A stretch of DNA of 64,000 nucleotides from DAIDKA01 sp036521075 (GTDB lineage Bacteria; Pseudomonadota; Gammaproteobacteria; Steroidobacterales; Steroidobacteraceae). Below are positions 15,922 to 25,327 of the stretch, piece by piece. The notes below the pieces were generated by a model. It worked only from the letters and a program-made list of their open reading frames with translations, searched no databases and was not told where the DNA came from. The stretch spans positions 1 through 64,000 of the forward strand of contig DATDIL010000062.1 in NCBI GenBank assembly GCA_036521075.1. Reading direction: 5' to 3'. How positions within the stretch are numbered: position 1 is the first letter of the stretch; each line of letters begins with the position of its first letter. Position numbers and translations under genes: made by a program.

Positions 15922-17963
15922 TCGGGCGCCAGATAGAGCGCGTCGCCTGGCTTGACGGCGAATGCCGTGTACCAGGCCGGCAGATTGCGGACCGTGTCGG
16001 CGCGATAGCGCGATGGCGCGTGGCCGTTCGTAATGATCAGCTGTCGCAACCTCTGCGCGCGCATCTTTTCGCGCCAGTTTTGCGCATACGCGATGAAGAA
16101 CTGCTGATCGCCGCTCAGGCCATCGAGGCTTGGGGCTGCCGCACCTGCCAAGGCAATATGATAGGCATCCAGCGCGACCGCGAGTCCGGCGACATCGGCA
16201 ATGTTTTCATCCAAGGTCTGCCGGCCGTTTACCGCCAGATCCGGGAAGGGCTTGTAGCTATCGAACTGCCGCACGAGTTGTTGTGCCGCGGCATGAAAGT
16301 GAGCCAGATCGGCATCGGTCCACCAGTTGCTCAGTCTCCCCGTGGCGTCGAACAGGGCTCCCGCGCTGTCGAAGCTGTGGCTGATTTCATGGCCGATTAC
16401 CGCACCGATAGCGCCGTAGTTCAGGGCGGCGTGGCGCGTGGCGTCGAAATATGGCGGTTGCAGGATGGCAGCCGGGAAGTTCAGCGCATTCAACACGGGC
16501 AGATTCACGGCATTCACCAGTTGCGGGTTCATCACCCATTCGTCGCGATCCACCGGCTGCGACAGCCGGGCGACCTTCTGCTGTGTCGCGAAAAGCTCGG
16601 CGCGTTGCGCATTGCCGAAAGCGTCGCCTGGCGCGATCTCGAGGCCGTCATAGGTGCGCCAATGATCCGGATAGCCGACGCCGACTCGCAAAGTCGTGAG
16701 TTTGGCGTGCGCTTTGATCTTGGTCTGCGGGCTCATCCAGGTCAGAGAGTCGATGCGACGCCCAAACGCGGCGACCAGGTTCCTGACCAGGCCCTGTATT
16801 GCCGCTTTGTCCTGCGATGAAAAATGCCGCGCCACATAGAGCTTGCCGACCGCCTCTCCGAGCGCTGCGTTGGTCGCCGCCACGGCCCGTTTCCAGCGCG
16901 GCTGCAGTTCAGGCGTGCCGTTCAGCACCTTGCCGTAAAAGGCGAAATGGTCAGCCACAAACGCCTTGGAGAGCAGCATGGCGTTGTGGTCGATGTAATG
17001 AAACTGCAGATAGTCCTTCCAGTCGGCCAGAGAAGTTGCGGCCACCAGCGCGGATTCGCCAATCAATGCCGATGGCTGCCAGACGACGAACTCCTGCACG
17101 TTCGTCAGATGAGCGGCCGCAAAATAGCTCGGCCAATCCAACCCCGGTGCATCCTTCGCGAAGTGCGACCGCGACCAGTGATTGTCTGCCTTCGCAACAT
17201 CCTCGGAGTCGGCGCGTGCCCAGTGGATGCGGGCGATGGCCGTCTCGAGCGCGAAAATGCGCCGCGCCTTGTTCTTGGCATCCCCGATCCCGGCAAGCGA
17301 CAGAACCGTGGCGATGTGCTCCTGGAATCTGGCACGGATCTCGATCATTTTCGGCGCGTCCGCGAGGTAATAGTCGCGATCTGGCAGCGATAGACCACCC
17401 TGGAGAAGGTAAGGTGCGTAGCGGCCGGGCTGGTCCAAATCGGCCGCCACCCACAACCCAAAGAGATTGTCCGTGTAGAAATTGCTGGCATTGAGCGCGT
17501 CGACATCGGCCCGCAGTTGCGCACCCAGCTCGGCGGCCAACGCTTTTTTGTCCTTGATGCCGGCAATTCGCGCCAGAGGTGCCGCCAGCGGCCCCTTTCC
17601 CCTTGCCTCGATCGCGGCCTCATCCATATAGCTTAGATAGTAGTCGCCGATCTTTTGCGCCTCGCTGCCAGCCGCCGGACTTTTTGCGGCGGCTTGTGCC
17701 GCGCCCCGGATCAGATCAGCGACCTGCTTGTCGATGGCTTCCGAGAGAATCGAGAATGTGCCGTAGTCTGCGCGATCCGCCGGAATCCTGGTTTTCGCAA
17801 ACCACCTCCCGTTCGCGTAGGCAAAGAAGTCATTGCCAGGCTTGACGCTGCGATCCATACCGGCCAAGTCCAGCCCGCCGTCGCGCGCCAATGCGGCGTG
17901 CAGCGACATCACGGCCACTGCGGCAAGCGTTACCTGATAGAGCAGCCGGTGTACACGTCTCAT
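15900..17963 (-). CDS. M13-family (neprilysin-like) zinc metallopeptidase
   Basis: 687 aa with a signal peptide (LLYQVTLAAVAVMSLHAALA), so it is exported or lipid-facing. The N-terminal M13 domain starts DRSVKPGNDFFAYANGRWFAKT. The catalytic zinc motif HEISH lies in GAVIGHEISHSFDSAGALFD, with the third ligand in ENIADVAGLAVALDAY. The family's C-terminal block is NLPAWYTAFAVKPGDALYLAPDQRAQIW. Length and motifs are complete. It is an oligopeptidase of the periplasm or outer surface. Confidence 0.93.
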   Translation of the reverse strand: MRRVHRLLYQVTLAAVAVMSLHAALARDGGLDLAGMDRSVKPGNDFFAYANGRWFAKTRIPADRADYGTFSILSEAIDKQVADLIRGAAQAAAKSPAAGSEAQKIGDYYLSYMDEAAIEARGKGPLAAPLARIAGIKDKKALAAELGAQLRADVDALNASNFYTDNLFGLWVAADLDQPGRYAPYLLQGGLSLPDRDYYLADAPKMIEIRARFQEHIATVLSLAGIGDAKNKARRIFALETAIARIHWARADSEDVAKADNHWSRSHFAKDAPGLDWPSYFAAAHLTNVQEFVVWQPSALIGESALVAATSLADWKDYLQFHYIDHNAMLLSKAFVADHFAFYGKVLNGTPELQPRWKRAVAATNAALGEAVGKLYVARHFSSQDKAAIQGLVRNLVAAFGRRIDSLTWMSPQTKIKAHAKLTTLRVGVGYPDHWRTYDGLEIAPGDAFGNAQRAELFATQQKVARLSQPVDRDEWVMNPQLVNAVNLPVLNALNFPAAILQPPYFDATRHAALNYGAIGAVIGHEISHSFDSAGALFDATGRLSNWWTDADLAHFHAAAQQLVRQFDSYKPFPDLAVNGRQTLDENIADVAGLAVALDAYHIALAGAAAPSLDGLSGDQQFFIAYAQNWREKMRAQRLRQLIITNGHAPSRYRADTVRNLPAWYTAFAVKPGDALYLAPDQRAQIW

Positions 17964-18041
17964 GGCGAGATCCCTTCCAGCATTGCGCTACCTGCACTGT
18001 GCCAAATTTTTGGCGCGCTGGCGGGAAATTCATTTTTGCAA

Positions 18042-19976
18042 CTACTGGGTCAGAAGGATCGCGAGCCCCGTCGCCGTAAATGTGTTGGTCGTACTATCGT
18101 AGCTGCCCGCTGCGTCCACCTGAATCACGCCCACCCCGCCGGTGAGTTCGGAGGAGAGCTGGGTGACAAAGCTGGAGAAGGAGCTGAAATTCTCGGCCTT
18201 GAACCTCCCCGCGTGGCCGATGGTGAAATTCACGGACCCCGTCGTGGCCGGCACGATGGTCGGCGCGGTCGACAGCTTGGTCAGGTCGATACTCTCCGGC
18301 CCGATGCGCACGTCGTGCTCCCACCCCACGTTCGTCAGGCTCGGCGTCAGTGAGGTGCTCGATGCCGTCAGGCCCGTCAGCGCCGCAGTCGAACCGGACC
18401 AACTCCATGAAACATTGAGATAATTCGTGACGCTTGCGTAGTTCACGAGGGTCGAAGCGGTGAAGTCCGGTGGCGCGGTGCCAAACGGTGTCACAAAGCC
18501 CGACACCCGGATTGGCGCATTCGCAGCCAATCCGGTCTGGCTGAGCATCCCGGTATTGACAACATAGGCCTGTGCATTGGCATCGGTGGCCGAGCTCGTG
18601 CCTGTTCCCGCGAACGTAAACGAGCTGATGCTCAATCCATCCAGTGCCGTCAGGTTAAGCACCGCGCTGCCGGCCGCCGATCCGCCGGGAGCCATCAGGC
18701 TGGTGATCGAACCCCAGGCCGGCGTGTAGTCCAGGCGAATCTGGCCGGCGGTCGCGTCGACACTCGCGATGCCTCCGGTGGGGCTCTGCGTGGCAGGACC
18801 GAAGACGTCCACGTGTTGGCCCACCGATATGGCGGCGATCGTGACGGGGCCGGATGCCCCCTGCTCCGTGACCACTGTTCCGGAGCCCACCGTCACCGGG
18901 ATGCTCTGCGGCTCAAATCCGCCGTAAATGCCCTGTGGCCGGCACCAGGTTGACGCGCTCAAGGTCACCGTATTTCCGCTACGGGCGATGACCGTACCCG
19001 ACAGTTCGTACTCGGTCGCACTCTGCTGGCTCGTGCCGGCAACGACATTCGTCGCGGTGAAGGTTGCTGGCGAAGTGCCGGTATCCAGCGTACCGAACGA
19101 AGCAATGGTGGTGCCGGTTGCAACCGCCGCCAGCGCAGTCAGACCCGGGGCGCCGACATAGGCCGTTCCATTGATCTGGTAGGTCGTGCTTGAAGTGACA
19201 CCGACCGTGAACTGCCCCGTCGAGGTCTGTGACCAGAATGGTTCCACGTTTACGACGAAGTCACCGGTCCCCGCGCTGGCAAACGTGCCGCGCACCCGGA
19301 CCTGCTTGTCGCCGGATGGCGAGATCGTGGCCGTGAGCGTAGGACTCACCGTGACCGTGTCCGACGTCAGGTTCACCATATCGGAGGCCGCAACATTGAA
19401 GTCAAATGCGATGCGCGCCGTGTTGCCCGCGGTGATCACCAGCGGATGCGCGCCATCGAGGCTCACCGTCGCCTGCATCGTTCCGGTGATGGCGTTGCCA
19501 CTGCCATTGATCGGGGTGAGTTGCACGGGGTTTCCGGTCGCATCCTGCGCCGTAATCTGCGCGTTGGAGTAGTCCAGAGTCATCACCGCACCGGTGTAGT
19601 TGCCCGACGGAATCTGTCCGGCGTTGATGAGTTCCGTGAGATCGACCAGCTGCGCGAAATCCACGGTGGTGGGAACCGGCACGGTCTCCACGGTCGTACC
19701 ATCCGCCTTCTGCAGTTGCAGCGAGTCCACGGCTACCACATAGCTGAGAAAGTCGCCGGGCGCATCCGTCATAGTGGCAAGCACGGTGCCGCACGAACTG
19801 CCGCACGACTGGGCACCGGGAGTATTTCCGGAGCTCGCGCCCGTGGTGGCGCCGAGTGTGCTGGTCGAGCTCATGCTCGAGGAATCGCCGTTGCAGGCGC
19901 ACAGCAGCAGCGTGAGCGCCGCACCGGCCGGCAGTGACAGCAGAGTGCGACGAAGGTTTGACGTTTGTGCAAACAT
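18042..19976 (-). CDS. DUF4382-containing lipoprotein
   Basis: 644 aa. The start at 19976 was chosen for a GAGGAAA ribosome site 8 nt upstream, giving a lipoprotein signal (LTLLLCAC). The segment VLATMTDAPGDFLSYVVAVDSLQLQKADG opens a DUF4382 domain of ~160 residues. It is followed by beta-rich repeated segments resembling DUF5666 blocks, such as VTVGSGTVVTEQGASGPVTIAAISVGQHVDVFG. It is probably an outer-membrane or periplasmic lipoprotein. Its role is unknown. Confidence 0.75.
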   Translation of the reverse strand: MFAQTSNLRRTLLSLPAGAALTLLLCACNGDSSSMSSTSTLGATTGASSGNTPGAQSCGSSCGTVLATMTDAPGDFLSYVVAVDSLQLQKADGTTVETVPVPTTVDFAQLVDLTELINAGQIPSGNYTGAVMTLDYSNAQITAQDATGNPVQLTPINGSGNAITGTMQATVSLDGAHPLVITAGNTARIAFDFNVAASDMVNLTSDTVTVSPTLTATISPSGDKQVRVRGTFASAGTGDFVVNVEPFWSQTSTGQFTVGVTSSTTYQINGTAYVGAPGLTALAAVATGTTIASFGTLDTGTSPATFTATNVVAGTSQQSATEYELSGTVIARSGNTVTLSASTWCRPQGIYGGFEPQSIPVTVGSGTVVTEQGASGPVTIAAISVGQHVDVFGPATQSPTGGIASVDATAGQIRLDYTPAWGSITSLMAPGGSAAGSAVLNLTALDGLSISSFTFAGTGTSSATDANAQAYVVNTGMLSQTGLAANAPIRVSGFVTPFGTAPPDFTASTLVNYASVTNYLNVSWSWSGSTAALTGLTASSTSLTPSLTNVGWEHDVRIGPESIDLTKLSTAPTIVPATTGSVNFTIGHAGRFKAENFSSFSSFVTQLSSELTGGVGVIQVDAAGSYDSTTNTFTATGLAILLTQ

Positions 19977-20212
19977 GGCCTTTTCCTCGCTGTACATCGG
20001 GTTCCCAAAACGCCGCGGCCCCAACAACGTTGACCGCGATTTCAATATCGAAGTGAAAAGCTACTCATTTTGCGTGGCGATAGGAAATTGTCGCAGCAGG
20101 ACGACAGCGGCATAACTTTGAAACAATCCTGTAAGCCCTGGGTCAGTCGCAGCATCTGCAACAGTCACGGCCCTGCTACAAACTTCAACCGGCCCGTAGC
20201 GGTGCTAATCCA

Positions 20213-21094
20213 CTACCGCAGCCGTGGAGCGACGTGATTTCGAATGTGCGCCAGGTGCCACTGCGCGTGTTCGCGCATGTCACCACGGTCGATATCTGCC
20301 ACACAGAACGTCGCAGTCTTGACGCTTGCCATGCTTCTGCACAGCCAAAGCAGCTCTGCTTGAGTGACGTCACGGAAAACAGGCTCCGCCCGCGGTTCCA
20401 AATGAGCCAGGTCCCATTCGACAGGCCCCATGCAGGTGGTCTCGAAGTCAATGAACACCGGTGCGCCGCCTACGAGCAGCAGGTTGTACGGATGCGGTGC
20501 GCCATGTAGGGCGACGAGCCGGTCCACACAGACCTGCGCGTCCAGCCGGGCCGATAGGCGATCATACGTAGTCACGAGCATGTCGCGGTCGGCGCGGGTA
20601 ATTACCGGCAGTGCGCGGCGATCCACAAGGAGGCAGCGCGCATCGCTTAGCTCTTCCCGGTACGAGGGAAGGCGCTCCCGCACCGTCGTTGGGAGTTGTG
20701 CAAGCGCCGCGTGCAAGCGCCTCAATGCCAGGGCCACCTCGGCCGGCGGGGCTTCAGCGCTAGAGTGTTGCGGGTGATACTGCCAAAAGGTCATTTGAAG
20801 ACCTCCCCGGCGATGAACGATGGCCGGCAACTGTGCCGCGGGTGAGATGACCGGGCCGCCGCGGGCGTGCAATTCGCGCACGACCTCCAATTCAGTATGC
20901 AGGCGCGCATTGCGTCCGACGCTGACCTTGGCGACGACATTTGCCGGCTGCAGCCACGCCACGGCGTTGTTCGTCGATCGCAAAGGCACCGGCTGCCCTA
21001 TCTTGAGCCCAAACTCCCTGGCAACATCGCAGGCAACGCAGATGGCGTCAGTTACCTGCATCTCGTGAATGGGTAGTGTCATCCGACCGATCAT
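20213..21094 (-). CDS. Aminoglycoside-phosphotransferase/choline-kinase-fold protein, atypical catalytic loop
   Basis: 293 aa. The fold is recognisable from NVVAKVSVG (lysine strand), LALRRLHAAL, the loop LVALHGAPHPYNLLLV, and the metal-binding strand VFIDFETTCMGPVEWDLAHLE. In the family, HGDxHxxN carries the catalytic Asp; here it reads HGAPHPYN, so the Asp is replaced by Ala while Asn and DFE are kept. The protein may be a weak or non-catalytic kinase homologue, or the base may come from elsewhere. An alternative ATG lies at 21082. Confidence 0.7.
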   Translation of the reverse strand: MIGRMTLPIHEMQVTDAICVACDVAREFGLKIGQPVPLRSTNNAVAWLQPANVVAKVSVGRNARLHTELEVVRELHARGGPVISPAAQLPAIVHRRGGLQMTFWQYHPQHSSAEAPPAEVALALRRLHAALAQLPTTVRERLPSYREELSDARCLLVDRRALPVITRADRDMLVTTYDRLSARLDAQVCVDRLVALHGAPHPYNLLLVGGAPVFIDFETTCMGPVEWDLAHLEPRAEPVFRDVTQAELLWLCRSMASVKTATFCVADIDRGDMREHAQWHLAHIRNHVAPRLR

Positions 21095-21255
21095 ATTGTC
21101 CCGAGTCTATTGAAGCACCTTCATTGGCGATGCCGACACTTTCACTGCCCCAGGGCCGCTCACTTTCCGCGCGTGCGTAATCACGAAGGCAATCGGTTCC
21201 GTCTGAGCAAACACAGCAAATGCCGATTGCGCGGTTGAGTCGGTCATGATAACAA

Positions 21256-22179
21256 ATGAGTGTGGACAACCGTCACTTGCAAAGTCTCACTGAATCAAGA
21301 CCTGGCGGATGGCTGGCGCGCGCCAGGTCGAGTCTGTTCGCGGTACCAGCCGACAAGGTGAATTCGCGCGCCGTTGTATGGTGGCATCTGCTGCTCTGTG
21401 CCATCGCTGCGCTCAACGTGGTCGTTTGGTCATTGTCCGCCATCGCAGTCACGCGCGCATCGGCCGTGAACCCTGCTGAGGCCGCGGCCAATCATCTGCA
21501 GCTGCTGCTCTGCGCCGCATACGTATTCGGTTGCGCATTCCGTTCGGTGTTGCCGGTGTACGACATACCTCGCATTGTGCTCGTCGACTCCCGGCTATCC
21601 AGCATCATCGTCGGCCGGTCGGTCGCAACGATCGCGGAATTGTGCTTCGCGGCCCAGTGGGCCTTGATACTGCATCGGATGGCGCTGGTGAGTGATAGCC
21701 TGCCCGTGCGAACCGTGTCGCTGGTGATCGTACCGCTCATCGTGCTCGCCGAGGGATGCTCGTGGTACGCCGTGCTTACCACCGCGCAGCGCGCCCACGC
21801 ACTCGAGAATTCAATCTGGGGCGTCTCGGCAGCCCTCGTGGTGGGCTGCCTGCTGATCCTGGAGCCGCATCGAGTTGCAGGACTGCATCTGCCGATGATG
21901 GCCTGGTGCGTCGGGGGTGCCGCCTACGTCGCGTATATATTTCTCTTCGATGCTCCAGCTTACTGGTCGCGGTGGCTTGCCGATCTGGCCAACGGCCACC
22001 ACGACCTAAGTATTGCCCAGGGTGTGCTCGACGCCTGTCGGCGCCGGATCGTGTCGTATCGTTGGGAGTCGTGGAAGAACGAAATGCTGTGGATGTCGCT
22101 GTACTTCACGCTCGGAGTCTGGAGCAGTGTCTCGATTGTTTACGCATCCATCATCCTCGGTGCGCAATCAGTTTCTTGA
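21256..22179 (+). CDS. Hypothetical polytopic membrane protein
   Basis: 307 aa with about seven hydrophobic helices (for example WWHLLLCAIAALNVVVWSLSAIAV, LLLCAAYVFGCAF, VSLVIVPLIVLAEGCSWYAVL, GVSAALVVGCLLIL, MMAWCVGGAAYVAYIFLF). A charged C-terminal loop is followed by a last helix, MLWMSLYFTLGVWSSVSIVYASIIL. No family was recognised. The start ATG faces the kinase-like gene across about 160 bp. The location is the inner membrane; no function can be inferred. Confidence 0.7.
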   Translation: MSVDNRHLQSLTESRPGGWLARARSSLFAVPADKVNSRAVVWWHLLLCAIAALNVVVWSLSAIAVTRASAVNPAEAAANHLQLLLCAAYVFGCAFRSVLPVYDIPRIVLVDSRLSSIIVGRSVATIAELCFAAQWALILHRMALVSDSLPVRTVSLVIVPLIVLAEGCSWYAVLTTAQRAHALENSIWGVSAALVVGCLLILEPHRVAGLHLPMMAWCVGGAAYVAYIFLFDAPAYWSRWLADLANGHHDLSIAQGVLDACRRRIVSYRWESWKNEMLWMSLYFTLGVWSSVSIVYASIILGAQSVS

Positions 22180-22346
22180 TCGCGGCACATTCCGAACACT
22201 CAGGTTCGTTCTCATACAGTGTCGAGCGTTCGGGATTACTGGATGGACGGTCCCGCCGCCGCCCCATAGAATCGAGGCTGCGATTCCAAGTTTCGGGGCG
22301 GCAATTTCAATCCCGCTGGCACAATTATCGAATTCACGGCAGCAGA

Positions 22347-22362
22347 CATTGCCGCGGCAATG
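22347..22362. promoter_or_regulatory. Perfect 16-bp palindrome upstream of the 22412 gene
   Basis: CATTGCCGCGGCAATG is a perfect inverted repeat about 50 bp upstream of the ATG at 22412. Its position suits an operator for a dimeric repressor, but no binding protein can be assigned. Confidence 0.35.
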
Positions 22363-22411
22363 TGACGAACGATTCACCCTGATTCTGTGATCTGGGGAGT
22401 AGCATTCGGAC

Positions 22412-22906
22412 ATGCTCACTTGGAATCGCATTCAGTCGCTCTACGAACCCATTACCGATCGCCATGCCCGCGCCGCGCAACTGGCGGGCCTCGCCTGCCC
22501 TTCCGCCGTGTTCACTGCGCTTTTCCATGACCGGCACGCCGATGCAAATCTGGAATCGCTGCTTCGCGGCGTCGATTTCAGCCAAGTCGCTTGGGAACAG
22601 GAGGACCGCTCCGGCATCGAACTCAGGCAAATCTGTGTGGACCGGGCCTTTCAGGAGGCCGTCGACGAGGCCTACCGCGACATCATCGACAACGACCTCA
22701 TTCACGAACGAGAGGACGTGGTCGCGTCCTGGCGCGAAACGGGGACCTGGATCGAGCCGCCGATTCTTCTGTCTGGAGCGACGCTCGGGATGGCGGTTCG
22801 AGACTATTTGCTGGTCGGTTCAACGCGGCTGGGGTGCTTGCTCGCGTTTCTCGATCAAGGGTCGGTAATCGACTCGGCGCGACATCAGGTATGGGTGGGC
22901 CATTGA
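22412..22906 (+). CDS. Hypothetical protein
   Basis: 164 aa, acidic and mostly helical, without signal peptide or membrane segment. Segments include LYEPITDRHARAAQLAGLACPSAVFTALFHDRHADANLESLL and EAVDEAYRDIIDNDLIHER. No family was recognised. It precedes yaeQ by 30 bp on the same strand, so the two may be co-transcribed. The coding frame is clear, with a GGGGAG ribosome site about 15 nt upstream. Confidence 0.6.
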   Translation: MLTWNRIQSLYEPITDRHARAAQLAGLACPSAVFTALFHDRHADANLESLLRGVDFSQVAWEQEDRSGIELRQICVDRAFQEAVDEAYRDIIDNDLIHEREDVVASWRETGTWIEPPILLSGATLGMAVRDYLLVGSTRLGCLLAFLDQGSVIDSARHQVWVGH

Positions 22907-22936
22907 TCGGGCAAACAGCCTGCGACGGAAGATAAG

Positions 22937-23485
22937 TTGGCGCTCAACGCAACCGTTTACAGTTTCGAGATCAATCTGAGCGATTTGGACCGCAACGTGT
23001 GTCAGGCGCTTGCGTTCCGGGTTGCCAAGCATCCTTCGGAGACCGATGCGTTTTTGATGACCCGCGTGCTCGCTTACTGCCTCGAATACCGCGAAGGCCT
23101 CCAGTTCTCCAAAGGTGGGCTGTCCGACCCTGATGCACCCGCGCTCGCCGTGCATGACCTGACCGGGGCGATGTATCGCTGGATCGAGGTCGGGCTGCCC
23201 GAACCGGCCCGCCTGCATCGCGCGAGCAAGGCCTCGCCCCAAGTAGCGGTCTACTCGCATAAGGACGTGGACCAGCTGCTCGCGCGACTGAGGACCGAAA
23301 ACATCTATCGTGCCAACCACATCCAGATCAATACCTTTGATCGCGAGATGATTGCATCCCTAAGTGCCCGACTGACTCGCCGAATGAGCTTCGATCTGGT
23401 CATCACCGAATGCCAGATCTACCTTTCGCTCGGCGCGCAGACGATTAGCGGCAGCGTGGTGCGACATACCATCGGCCCGCAGTAG
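22937..23485 (+). CDS. yaeQ: YaeQ family protein
   Basis: 182 aa from a TTG start with GGAAGA just upstream. ALNATVYSFEINLSDLDRNVCQ and SETDAFLMTRVLAYCLEYREGLQFSKGGLSDPDAPAL are diagnostic of YaeQ. The family has a PD-(D/E)xK nuclease-like fold, and the acidic and lysine positions in DPDAPAL and VYSHK are consistent with that. It is cytoplasmic, and its cellular role is not established. Confidence 0.92.
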   Translation: MALNATVYSFEINLSDLDRNVCQALAFRVAKHPSETDAFLMTRVLAYCLEYREGLQFSKGGLSDPDAPALAVHDLTGAMYRWIEVGLPEPARLHRASKASPQVAVYSHKDVDQLLARLRTENIYRANHIQINTFDREMIASLSARLTRRMSFDLVITECQIYLSLGAQTISGSVVRHTIGPQ

Positions 23486-23801
23486 ACTCAGCGGATCGCG
23501 GTCCTAAAAAAGGCTTTGCGGCCATTCAATGCTGTGAGTCATTGCTCGCGTTTTCCCGTGACAGCTCCCTTTTTGTGTTGTTCAAGGGTGGTTGCATTAT
23601 TTACGAGTCCCCGAGTCCTTAATCAGGACTTCCGCGCGCCTGAGAGCGGCCACGCAGGCGGTTCGATACCAAACTGGTCGGCGTACTGGGCATCGCCCCC
23701 GCCATACGGCCGATGGGAGTTCCGCCGAGAAGGTGGTCGAGGACATCGGCAGTGCCTCCCAGACTCTATCCGGCGCATACGCTTCAGCTTCGGTCATCTT
23801 T
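23486..23801. other. Intergenic region after yaeQ
   Basis: 316 bp between the 3' end of yaeQ and the 3' end of the VOC gene. A 66-codon minus-strand frame (23597-23797) is arginine-rich and unlike any family I recognise. No terminator with a T-run, repeat or RNA gene was seen. Confidence 0.35.
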
Positions 23802-24194
23802 TTACCGGTGCAGCAGCTGGGTGAGCTGAATGTGGTTGCCGCAGGTGTCGCTCAGCTTCGCAATTATCGAGCCCCGCGTGTCGGTCGGTGGCATCGTGAA
23901 CTCGGCGCCGCGCGCCCTGATGCGCTCGTAGTCGCCCTTGACGTCGTCGGTGAAAAAGTTGGCGGCGGGCTGTCCTTGCTGGAAGATCGCCTGCTGATAG
24001 ACTTTGGCCGCGGGGTTGTCGTTCAGCGCCAGCTGAAGTTGGGTGCCCTCCGGCTCCTCGGGGGAGACCACGGTCAGCCAGCGATAGGGGCCATTGCTGA
24101 AATCGGCCTTCTTGGCAAAGCCCAGTACCTCGGTATAGAAGCGCAGGGCCTTGCTCTGGTCGTCCACGTAAACGCTGGTCAATTTAACCTTCAT
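23802..24194 (-). CDS. VOC-superfamily (glyoxalase/bleomycin-resistance-like) protein
   Basis: 130 aa. The fold shows VKLTSVYVDDQSKALRFYTEVLGF, the first beta-alpha-beta, and ends with LSDTCGNHIQLTQL, the metal-site strand. A GAGGAGAAA ribosome site precedes the ATG at 24194. In related operons such genes commonly follow an ArsR-type regulator. A decayed ArsR-like sequence indeed lies immediately upstream, in the same frame as this gene. Confidence 0.85.
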   Translation of the reverse strand: MKVKLTSVYVDDQSKALRFYTEVLGFAKKADFSNGPYRWLTVVSPEEPEGTQLQLALNDNPAAKVYQQAIFQQGQPAANFFTDDVKGDYERIRARGAEFTMPPTDTRGSIIAKLSDTCGNHIQLTQLLHR

Positions 24195-24235
24195 TATTTT
24201 TCTCCTCAGGTCATGTTCGCGGTTTGGGCCGAGTC

Positions 24236-24397
24236 GTCCTCTTTCCGCTTCGCTTGACCAGAACCGACGAAATTGCGCCAGCCACGCTTCGACTTCCTGA
24301 AACGGTTCCGGTTTCAGCCGCTACAGACGGCGTTGTGCGCCCACCGTGGACTCCACGAAACCGGCCTCGCGTAGCACGCCGGAGGCCGCCGGGTTGA
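24236..24397 (-). pseudogene. ArsR-family regulator remnant (C-terminal part)
   Basis: The minus strand reads VLREAGFVESTVGAQRRL, a TAG stop (complement of 24321-24323), then RLKPEPFQEVEAWLAQFRRFW. This matches the wing and C-terminal helix pattern of ArsR-family regulators (VLREAGLV...AQRRLYRLRPEPLAEVDAWLAPFRRFW). The helix-turn-helix part is missing: the remnant begins directly after the stop of the neighbouring gene. The usual Tyr codon has become the stop, and the tail beyond FWSS is unrelated sequence. Confidence 0.6.
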
Positions 24398-24398
24398 C

Positions 24399-24917
24399 TC
24401 AGCTCCTTGTCGGGAGCTTGTCCCAGGTTGCGGCAAGCTTCGCGGCGAACGCGTCGATTGCCAGTCGCGCATCGGCCCACGGGTCCAGGGATGGCGAGCC
24501 CGCTGGCATCACGTCCACAAAGTTTCGGTAATTGACGGTGGCAAGGACCTGCTGTTTCGAATCGCGCAGTTCGCCCACGAGATCCGCACCGCCCAGGTAC
24601 CGCGTGCGTGCCGGACTGAGTGATGGATTGTCGAGCTGCTGCTTCATTGTCGGGTGGGTGGGCATAATCTTGCGCACCGTCACGGTCAGTGTGAGCCCGT
24701 CGGGGATCGGAGCGTGACTCGCCTCTTTGGCAACCGCCGCGAGTATGTCCGAGCGCAGGACGCCTGTCTCCTTGACGCCGTAGGTACTCTTCAGCAATGT
24801 CGTTACGGATGGATCAAAGTCTACGGTAGTGTCCTTCGCCGCCTCCGCGAACACCCCCTGAGCCAGCAGCATACTGGCCCCGAGCGCGACGCAGGTGGTA
24901 CGTAATCGAAAGTACAT
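24399..24917 (-). CDS. Hypothetical exported protein
   Basis: 172 aa. The start ATG at 24917 was chosen for a GGAG ribosome site and because the protein then begins with a signal peptide (YFRLRTTCVALGASMLLAQGVFA). The mature part is beta-rich with PIPDGLTLTVTVRKIMPTHPTM and GGADLVGELRDSKQQVLATVNYRNF. It was not recognised as a named family. It ends exactly where the ArsR remnant begins, so its downstream sequence was rearranged. Confidence 0.6.
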   Translation of the reverse strand: MYFRLRTTCVALGASMLLAQGVFAEAAKDTTVDFDPSVTTLLKSTYGVKETGVLRSDILAAVAKEASHAPIPDGLTLTVTVRKIMPTHPTMKQQLDNPSLSPARTRYLGGADLVGELRDSKQQVLATVNYRNFVDVMPAGSPSLDPWADARLAIDAFAAKLAATWDKLPTRS

Positions 24918-25327
24918 AGCTCGCTCCAGCTTTATTCGGTTAGGCTGCGGGGCGCGCGCGAAGTTCACGCCGCCATGAAGAGAGCATAGATCCGTTCATC
25001 GTCGAATGGATAGCGCAGGGGCGGCGGCAGCGCCGAGGACCGAGTTCAAGCTTGAGGAACTTGCCTGCCACAACGTGCCCTCTTCAATCGCCTTACGAAG
25101 GTAGCGCATAAACATGCCCGCCCTTTTCCCGGGCCCTCCAGAGGCGCGTCACCAACTCACGTGATTGTCTTTGACGATGTCCTTGATGTTCATCTGCTGC
25201 ATCCCACAGGCCCGGTTCCTAGCGCCGACCTAAGACGTATTATACCTTATACTTCCCTATTTACAAGACCTGTTACGTCTGTTATCGTCTGCTTACTCCT
25301 ACATCATGGTCAATCGAGCGCACGGAA
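24918..25327. other. Intergenic region with AT-rich promoter-like stretch
   Basis: 410 bp between divergent genes. No gene was recognised. The 25225-25300 stretch is markedly AT-rich for this genome (GTATTATACCTTATACTTCCCTATTTACAAG split over several runs). It probably holds the promoter of the excisionase-type HTH gene at 25328. Confidence 0.4.
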
